This document shows positions 8,114 through 12,764 of a stretch of DNA of 12,764 bases, piece after piece. Made by a program: the position numbers and the translations under genes. This stretch comes from CAYUET01 sp964443875. GTDB lineage: Bacteria > Auribacterota > JAFGBW01. The stretch lies in assembly GCA_964443875.1 (NCBI GenBank), contig CAYUET010000056.1:1-12764 (forward strand). Reading direction: 5' to 3'. The notes under the pieces were generated by a model. That model was not told where the DNA came from, did not search any database, and saw nothing but the letters and a program-made list of their open reading frames with translations. The first letter of the stretch is position 1; every line of letters begins with the position of its first letter.

Positions 8114-9671
8114 AATCCGGTAAGAAAAGGCATCCTTTCAGCCTCCCTGAACGCCTTGCGGGAGTGTTCCTTGTTCTGATGATTCTTTTTGATTCCGGCT
8201 ATGTCGGCTTTGTGTTTTCTGGGGACATGAAGACCCCCTTTCAGCTCTTCTGCTTTTTCTTTGTTTTCCAGTTTGCTCTGGGGGTAACCGCCTTCGTCAT
8301 TTTTCGTCGCTGGTTTTTCAAGTTTTCAAGAATTCCCCTGAAGCTTGAGCGAGTCCTGGAGGGGGATATCGGCATTAATTTTTTCGAGGAGGATATGGGG
8401 TCTGAAGCCCGTGAACTCGCACGTATCCTGGATGACATCTTTGCCCGGCAGCTTTATACCTTGGATAAACTGAGTGGTGTGAAAAATGAGACGGATTCAA
8501 AAATCAGGGGAATGAAGGATAATCTTCTCAATCTTGAGAAAAGCATTGTCATCGGAAACCAGTCGGTACGCAAGACCAATGAGGGAATGAACCAGCTTAA
8601 AAATATGGTGGAAAGAATTTCCAGTGAGATTCAATCCCTTATGGTTTCTGTGGGTAATACGGTCTATTCCGTCCAGGTGATGGAAAAAAGCATCGCAAAA
8701 GTGGATCTGGATGCCCAGAATATGGGGAATTTCGTGGAGCAGACGGCTTCCTCCATCGGCCAGATGGCCCTGTCCATTGAGGACGTGGGCGGGAATATCG
8801 ACCACATCACCCAGCTTGCCCTGAGGGCTGAGGAGTCGGCCTCGGGGGGAGGTAAAATCGTGCTTGATTTGATTTCCGCCATGTCTCAGATTGCCGGAAG
8901 CATCAAGTCGTTTTCCTTCACGATCGGGGAACTGGAAAAGAGATCCCTGGAAATCGGAAAAATTTCCCAGACCATCAACGATATTGCCGAGCAGACGAAC
9001 CTCCTGGCTTTAAACGCTTCCATTGAAGCCTCCCGTGCCGGTGAGCACGGCCTGGGTTTTGCCGTGGTCGCGCTGGAAATAAAAAAATTGGCGGAGAAAA
9101 CCGCGCTTTCCACCCGGGAAATCACACACATGATCCAGAGCACGCAGGAGNNNNNNNNNNTACCCATAAAGTGATTCATTCCCTGCATGCGGGGGAAGAG
9201 GATGTCCGCGCGGGAGTGCTTCTGGCGGATAAGGCGGGGGATGCACTTAATATTATTGTCGAAACGATTGATCAGGTCGGTCTTCTGTTCCGGGAAGTGA
9301 ATAAGCGCACCCGAGATCAGAGAGAGGCAAGCCAGGATATCATGAGAGCTGTTTCCACCATGCGGGAACTTACCGGGGCCGTGACCCTTTCAACCGCGCA
9401 GCAGTACGAAAATTCAAGGCTCATCACCGAGGTCGGCCTGGACATGAAAAAGGTGGCGGAGCACGTGGCTGGAATGCTGGATGTACAGAACGCGGATATA
9501 GAAAGAGTTTATCTCTGCGTGGGCGAGGTGAAGGAAAGCATTTCTCTGATTGTTTCCTCCATGAAGGACATGGAGACTCTTTCCTCCACTTTAAAAGGCA
9601 TTTCCGCTGTCGTGAATAATCTTCTTAAAGATTTCAGGGTGTTATCACAGAATGCAACTGATCATTTTTAA
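8104..9671 (+). CDS. Methyl-accepting chemotaxis protein without periplasmic sensor domain (MCP 2), interrupted by assembly gap
   Basis: One gene split by the N run at 9151-9160. The first part gives 349 residues; after the gap the frame moves from +1 to +3 and the protein continues (THKVIHSL...) to the stop at 9669-9671, for about 519 residues in all. Two membrane helices (about 15-38 and 44-68) are separated by only a few residues, so there is no periplasmic sensor. The tip at about 292-332 is recognisable (EQTNLLALNASIEASRAGEH) but differs from MCP 1: GLGFAVVALEIKKLAEKT has Leu where most have Arg and Asp. The return helix matches the usual MCP pattern across the gap if one residue is missing. 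Start at ATG 8104 overlaps the MCP 1 stop by 10 nt; its ribosome binding site is weak, fitting coupling. It overlaps cheW by 20 nt. The frame change is judged an assembly artefact, not a mutation. Confidence 0.92.
9151..9160. other. Assembly gap (10 Ns)
   Basis: Ten Ns, a typical scaffold placeholder, inside MCP 2. Codon phase on the two sides requires a true length of 2 modulo 3. Aligning the flanks to the regular MCP helix pattern suggests one missing residue, that is 2 bases plus the T at 9161. Confidence 0.98.
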
Positions 9672-10059
9672 ACTGGGAAATGAATCTTTCGGATGCGAGC
9701 TTAAAAATCTCCGGGGAATTCACCGTCTGATGCCGGTAACCCCTGTCCCCAAGGCTCCTCCGTTTGTCAAAGGCGTTGCCAATCTGCGGGGGATCATCCT
9801 GCCTGTGATTGATCTGAGAAATCGCCTGGGTTTTCCGCAGACCCAGGAGGATAAAAATTTTCGCGTGCTTGTTGTGGAGAATCAGGGAGAGAATATCGGT
9901 TTTGAAATCGACGGCGTGAAGGAGATTGTGAAGACAGAACCTTCCGCCCTCCTGCCCTTTGAAGGAAATACGGATTTTAAAGGCAGGGAAGCCGTGTGCG
10001 GAATGCTGCGCCAGCCCGGAGGAATAGTGACTCTTCTTAATCTGAAAGCACTGATCTGA
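9652..10059 (+). CDS. cheW: Chemotaxis adaptor CheW
   Basis: 135 residues, a little shorter than many CheW proteins. CheW links the MCP tips to the P5 domain of CheA in the cytoplasmic array. The whole sequence is a CheW domain: an initial strand (LIIFKLGNESFGCEL), the hallmark VANLRGIILPVIDLRNRLG (42-60) with the conserved N-L-R-G and P-V-x-D-L residues, then the second half (VLVVENQGENIGFEIDGV) and a final helix-like LLNLKALI. The ATG lies 20 nt inside the end of MCP 2, with a weak AGGGTG upstream, so it is probably translationally coupled. It is the last gene of the cheA-MCP-MCP-cheW block; about 110 nt follow before the PilZ gene. No strong terminator follows it. Confidence 0.95.
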   Translation: MQLIIFKLGNESFGCELKNLRGIHRLMPVTPVPKAPPFVKGVANLRGIILPVIDLRNRLGFPQTQEDKNFRVLVVENQGENIGFEIDGVKEIVKTEPSALLPFEGNTDFKGREAVCGMLRQPGGIVTLLNLKALI

Positions 10060-10117
10060 AGGAAAAAATTCAAAGATAAAGATCATCCGTACTTCTGAAT
10101 AAAATTGTGATTTATTA

Positions 10118-10146
10118 TTGATTTTATCCCTTTCTTTTTTTATTAT
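10118..10146 (+). promoter_or_regulatory. Putative sigma70-type promoter for the pilZ-cheY-cheB block
   Basis: TTGATT at 10118-10123 and TATTAT at 10141-10146 are 17 nt apart, the ideal spacing; they match the -35 and -10 consensus at 4/6 and 5/6. Transcription would start near 10152-10155, giving a leader of about 16 nt before the TTG start at 10169. The region is AT-rich, so chance matches are possible. Confidence 0.5.
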
Positions 10147-10162
10147 CTCCTAAAATAGGAGA
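10146..10162 (+). repeat. Perfect palindrome covering the pilZ Shine-Dalgarno
   Basis: TCTCCTA (10146-10152), loop AAA, TAGGAGA (10156-10162): a perfect 7-bp inverted repeat. The right arm is the AGGAG ribosome binding site for the TTG at 10169 (7 nt spacing); the left arm touches the -10 box. It could be an RNA hairpin hiding the ribosome binding site in read-through transcripts, or a DNA operator. No T run follows, so it is not a typical terminator. Confidence 0.65.
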
Positions 10163-10168
10163 AAGGTT

Positions 10169-10618
10169 TTGTCTCAAAACAAGTCTCAGGAAAAAGATCG
10201 GCGTAAAGCCCAACGGGTGGACTACCCTTTCAAACTTACACATGCCCTCTATACCTTTCCGGGTCTCGTCAACATTCCTCTTGAACCCGGAAAAATGATT
10301 AATATTTCCTCCAATGGGATTCTTTTTGAATCACAGTCTTCCTATAAAGCCGGGGATCTTGTCCGGATTGAAATTCAGCTCGGGTCCTGGGCGGAGTATA
10401 AGACGGGCTTTGAAGCGTTTCATGCTATTTATCAGGGGGAACCTTTTGTTGTTCTGGGAAAGGTTTTAAGAGTGCTGCCCCTGGAAGAAAAAAATCAAAA
10501 GTTCTTTAAGGCGGCCATAAATTATGTTAGTGTGGACGAAAGTCACAGACAGGCAGTGGAGCGGTTTATAAAAAAATTCATTCAGAAGAGGGTATCTCAT
10601 GAAAATTCTTGTAGTTGA
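10169..10618 (+). CDS. PilZ-domain cyclic di-GMP receptor protein
   Basis: 149 residues, TTG start chosen because AGGAGAAAGG (10157-10166) sits just upstream. It is a single PilZ domain with both cyclic di-GMP-binding signatures: RxxxR as R12-K-A-Q-R16 and [D/N]xSxxG as N45-I-S-S-N-G50. Binding of the second messenger cyclic di-GMP is therefore likely; the family commonly controls motility, pili or exopolysaccharide. No membrane helix. The end overlaps cheY by 20 nt, so the two are co-translated, and the pairing suggests that cyclic di-GMP signalling feeds into the Che output. The longer, helical C-terminal tail (about 120-149) could be an interaction surface. Confidence 0.92.
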   Translation: MSQNKSQEKDRRKAQRVDYPFKLTHALYTFPGLVNIPLEPGKMINISSNGILFESQSSYKAGDLVRIEIQLGSWAEYKTGFEAFHAIYQGEPFVVLGKVLRVLPLEEKNQKFFKAAINYVSVDESHRQAVERFIKKFIQKRVSHENSCS

Positions 10619-10973
10619 TGATTCATCCACCATGCGTCGAATTATTAAAAATTCCCTTCAGAAAATCGGATTTGAAGATTCGGATGAAGCAGAAGACGGC
10701 GCGGATGCTTTGAAAAAAATGACGGGCATAGAGCTTCTGATTACAGACTGGAATATGCCCAATATGGACGGACTGACTCTGGTGAAAACCGTTCGGGCGA
10801 ATCCGGCTTATAAAGCCATTCCCATCATCATGGTCACCACCGAGGCGGCAAAAGGTGAAATCATTGAGGCCATCAAGGCCGGCGTCAACAACTACGTGAT
10901 CAAACCCTTCACTCATGAGGTGTTAAAACAGAAAATTGAACAGGTGTGCTCCGGTGCCAAGCCCCAGGCATGA
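10599..10973 (+). CDS. cheY: CheY-type single-domain response regulator
   Basis: 124 residues, a lone receiver domain as expected for CheY. The active site is complete: acidic pair D7-D8, phospho-acceptor D50 in TDWNMPNMDG, T80 in IIMVTTEA, and K102 in VIKPF. It should accept phosphate from CheA and bind an output target such as a flagellar motor switch or another motility machine. The start has AGAGGG at 10587-10592 and lies inside the PilZ gene. CheA here lacks a clear P2 docking domain, so transfer would rely on direct P1 contact. Of the two complete receivers this one is closest to classical CheY. Confidence 0.94.
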   Translation: MKILVVDDSSTMRRIIKNSLQKIGFEDSDEAEDGADALKKMTGIELLITDWNMPNMDGLTLVKTVRANPAYKAIPIIMVTTEAAKGEIIEAIKAGVNNYVIKPFTHEVLKQKIEQVCSGAKPQA

Positions 10974-10992
10974 TCTGGTTGATCTTGAAATC

Positions 10993-11682
10993 ATGAATTC
11001 ATTCAACAGAGGCTTTCGCTTTTTTTTATCGGTATCGGTGACCTGCTTTCTTCTGTTTTTCTGCAGCAGCTGCAGTTTTTTCAAAGACCGTATGAAGATG
11101 AATATCAAGAAGGCTGTGAAAAAAGTCAATTTTTACAAAGACGCTTCGGCCCAGGACGTTCACCGGGTCCTCTTGATGCCTGTGCTGAATCTTTCAAAAC
11201 AGAAATTTCAGGCGGATGATTTTTACCGGGAAATGGTTCTGATGTTTTCCAAATATAACTATTTCGAACTGATGACCGCTGAACAGTACCCCGAGGAAAC
11301 CATAAGAATGATTTCAGATTTCTACAGGGTTAAAAAGGCGAGAACTGTGGATACCCAGGAAGATATACAGGTTTTCTGCGGGGAAAATAAGATCGATGCC
11401 TTTATCTTCCCTGAAATTATTCTGTACCGAGCCTATAAACCCCTCGTGATCGGATACAGGCAGAATATGGTCCGTCTGCCGGGCGGAGATATCCTGTGGT
11501 CTGTTGATGATGTTTTCAGGATGAATGATCCGAATGTGGATGTTCTGGCGAAAAACTGGTATTATAAAAATTGTCCCGACGAGGTCAATCCCAGCCTTAA
11601 AAAGGAGATTATGGACATTTCCGTCACTAATTTTACGGCGTTTGTTCTGGAGATGATTGGTCAGACCTGGCAACAGGCTTAA
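10993..11682 (+). CDS. Probable lipoprotein, possible TolB/CsgG-like fold, unknown function
   Basis: 229 residues from ATG 10993. The N-terminus is a secretion signal: R6 and R9, a hydrophobic core (about 10-23), then CSSC with a likely lipidated C27. The -3 residue would be Cys rather than the usual Leu, so lipobox confidence is moderate. The mature part begins with a basic stretch, then RVLLMPVLN (58-66), a helix, and later IDAFIFPEIILYRAY (about 134-148), an alternating pattern reminiscent of periplasmic TolB-N/CsgG-like lipoproteins; this is inference. It lies 19 nt after cheY and 22 nt before the next receiver. No strong ribosome binding site is seen at this ATG; the frame is open further upstream with a TTG at 10936, but the signal sequence favours ATG 10993. 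A cell-envelope protein in a Che operon may be a target or sensor partner of the system. Confidence 0.8.
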   Translation: MNSFNRGFRFFLSVSVTCFLLFFCSSCSFFKDRMKMNIKKAVKKVNFYKDASAQDVHRVLLMPVLNLSKQKFQADDFYREMVLMFSKYNYFELMTAEQYPEETIRMISDFYRVKKARTVDTQEDIQVFCGENKIDAFIFPEIILYRAYKPLVIGYRQNMVRLPGGDILWSVDDVFRMNDPNVDVLAKNWYYKNCPDEVNPSLKKEIMDISVTNFTAFVLEMIGQTWQQA

Positions 11683-11704
11683 AACATAAAACAATGAGGA
11701 ATCT

Positions 11705-12085
11705 ATGAGTATTAACGCGTTGGACGGCATGAAGTTTTTGATCCTTGATGACGAGGAAACCATCACTCAGCTTATCAGCCAGTTTCTGATGGAGCATAAT
11801 GCGGTCTGTGATATCGCCTATGATGGAAAACAGGGTTTTGAAAAGAACATGCAGTCTCATTATGATTTTATCATTACAGATATCATGATGCCCAACATGA
11901 ACGGAGTGGAGTTTATCAAGGCCATACGGGAAATCGATCCCGTGATTCCGATTCTGATTGTGACCGGAATCCCCCACGAGAAAATTATTCAGGAAGCGAT
12001 GGACAGCGGTGCCAATGGTTTTCTGAAAAAACCCTTTGAATACCATGAACTGATTGAGCTGATCTTAAAAATCCTTAAGGCGTAA
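11705..12085 (+). CDS. Second single-domain response regulator (receiver only)
   Basis: 126 residues, receiver domain only. Active-site residues are all present: D15-D16 in FLILDDEE, phospho-acceptor D59 in IITDIMMPNMNG, T87 in ILIVTG, and K109 in FLKKPF. It should be phosphorylated by CheA or another kinase. TGAGGA at 11695-11700, 4 nt before the ATG, supports the start. With cheY also present, the system has two complete receivers; one may serve as a phosphate sink or drive a different output. It differs from the cheY at 10599 in sequence (MMPNMNG, not WNMPNMDG) and is not a recent duplicate. Confidence 0.92.
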   Translation: MSINALDGMKFLILDDEETITQLISQFLMEHNAVCDIAYDGKQGFEKNMQSHYDFIITDIMMPNMNGVEFIKAIREIDPVIPILIVTGIPHEKIIQEAMDSGANGFLKKPFEYHELIELILKILKA

Positions 12086-12104
12086 ATTTCTTATGAAGAA
12101 ATTT
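12084..12104 (+). repeat. Perfect inverted repeat with the cheB start codon as loop
   Basis: AAATTTCTT (12084-12092), loop ATG (12093-12095), AAGAAATTT (12096-12104): a perfect 9-bp stem whose triloop is exactly the cheB start codon. The stem is AT-rich (2 G-C pairs). It may limit cheB translation. It overlaps the stop of the preceding gene. Confidence 0.6.
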
Positions 12105-12764
12105 TCATTATTAATTGTTGAGGGGAGTTTCACTGTCCGCCAGCACATCTCGGACGCCTTGAAAAATCATCCTGAACTTGATGTGATGGATTTTTCCACT
12201 TCCGAGCATAAAACCATCCAGATTTTAAAGGCCTTCATTCCTTCTGCCATTGTCTGCAACAGGGAATTTATCACTCGTGATTTCATCCGGTGGCTGACTC
12301 CTTTCTTCAGCTCAGGGGAGGTTGCTTTGCTGGTGTATGGGGATACTCCTCCCGAATGCATGAATGCGGCCGGGAAAAATCTTTCAGGATCATTTACTGA
12401 TTTTATTCCTCTGAAAAATGCGGAAAAGGAAACCATTGATAATCTTGTTCTGACTCTCTCAACCAAACTTAATCTTTTTCATCCTTTGGCTAAAAGTACG
12501 GTCGTTGCTAAAAAAACGGAGGATCTTGTGCCGGCGTTGAAAGTGATTGCCATCGGTGCTTCGGCCGGAGGGCCCCGTGTCATTAAATCGATTTTAAGCC
12601 GTCTGCCTTCAGACCTGAATGCAGGGGTGGTGATCGCGCAGCATATTCCGGATGAGTTTGCCTCCTCCCTTGTAAAATCACTGGCGCTAGAATGTCCCCT
12701 GCCTGTTTTAGAGGCCAAAGACGGGCTGAGTATTTTTAACGGTCATGTGTATGTGGCCCCCGGC
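12093..12764 (+). CDS. cheB: Chemotaxis methylesterase CheB, partial (3' end outside window), degenerate receiver
   Basis: The first 224 codons are open to the window edge. CheB removes methyl groups from (or deamidates) MCP glutamates for adaptation. The N-terminal receiver (1-125) has the right layout but has lost its active site: the acidic pair is E10-G11 (VEGS), the phospho-Asp position is N56 in AIVCNREF, and the usual Lys is replaced (DFIPLKN). The methylesterase domain starts at about 150: GASAGGP holds the catalytic Ser S157, and AQHIPDEF holds H184, spaced as in known CheB. The third catalytic residue, an Asp, would lie beyond the window. The ATG at 12093 is 7 nt after the previous stop, with only a distant AAGG upstream. 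It may act constitutively or be controlled by another input. Confidence 0.9.
   Translation, partial: MKKFSLLIVEGSFTVRQHISDALKNHPELDVMDFSTSEHKTIQILKAFIPSAIVCNREFITRDFIRWLTPFFSSGEVALLVYGDTPPECMNAAGKNLSGSFTDFIPLKNAEKETIDNLVLTLSTKLNLFHPLAKSTVVAKKTEDLVPALKVIAIGASAGGPRVIKSILSRLPSDLNAGVVIAQHIPDEFASSLVKSLALECPLPVLEAKDGLSIFNGHVYVAPG

Noticed and set aside
9171..9671. Separate 166-residue gene starting with GTG after the N run
   Set aside because: It continues the MCP 2 return helix; the apparent start is created by the gap, and coding sequence runs upstream of it to the Ns.
10052..10127. Terminator after cheW
   Set aside because: Only weak inverted repeats (TGATCT/AGATCA with a long loop; an AT-only ATAAAAT/ATTTTAT pair) were found; too weak to call.
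1..12764. tRNA, rRNA, CRISPR, insertion sequence or phage features
   Set aside because: No cloverleaf, repeat-spacer array, transposase or terminal inverted repeats were seen; the window is nearly filled by the chemosensory genes.

Overview
The window is a compact, single-strand bacterial chemosensory (Che) locus. All thirteen genes read on the + strand, and many overlap by 1-29 nt. The organism is probably Gram-negative: two membrane-anchored receptors, a probable lipoprotein and a PilZ protein fit that. Base composition is close to half GC. The gene styles (HEAT-repeat protein, PilZ, CheA with LGEIL repeats, sensor-less receptors) resemble Desulfobacterota or another deep-branching Gram-negative group, but this placement is a guess from gene content. 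A run of 10 Ns shows the window is a scaffold, possibly from a draft or metagenome assembly.

Layout. (1) 11-3807: a 926-residue HEAT-repeat protein with a receiver-like N-terminus that lacks the phosphorylation residues, followed closely by trpD (anthranilate phosphoribosyltransferase), an unexpected biosynthetic gene here. (2) 3808-3989: an AT-rich spacer ending in a tandem 20-nt repeat just before the next operon. (3) 3990-10059: a small helical protein of unknown function, a small Cys4 zinc-ribbon-like protein, cheA, two receptors (MCPs) with two membrane helices each and almost no periplasmic part, and cheW. The second MCP is interrupted by the N run; the frames on either side rejoin if about 2 bases are really missing. 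(4) 10060-10168: a spacer with a sigma70-like promoter and a perfect palindrome covering the Shine-Dalgarno of the next gene. (5) 10169 to the end: a PilZ protein (TTG start), cheY, a probable lipoprotein, a second stand-alone receiver, and cheB. cheB runs off the window edge and has a receiver domain without its phospho-acceptor.

How it may work together. The two MCPs can only sense membrane, cytoplasmic or partner-protein signals. They would form an array with CheW and CheA, and CheA would phosphorylate CheY and/or the second receiver. The PilZ protein suggests input from cyclic di-GMP. CheB could demethylate the MCPs, but its receiver should not respond to CheA. No flagellar gene, cheR, cheD or cheC is visible, so the output (flagella, pili or another function) cannot be told from this window. 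The least explained parts are the two small proteins before cheA, the HEAT pseudo-receiver protein, the lipoprotein, and the trpD gene embedded in the locus.
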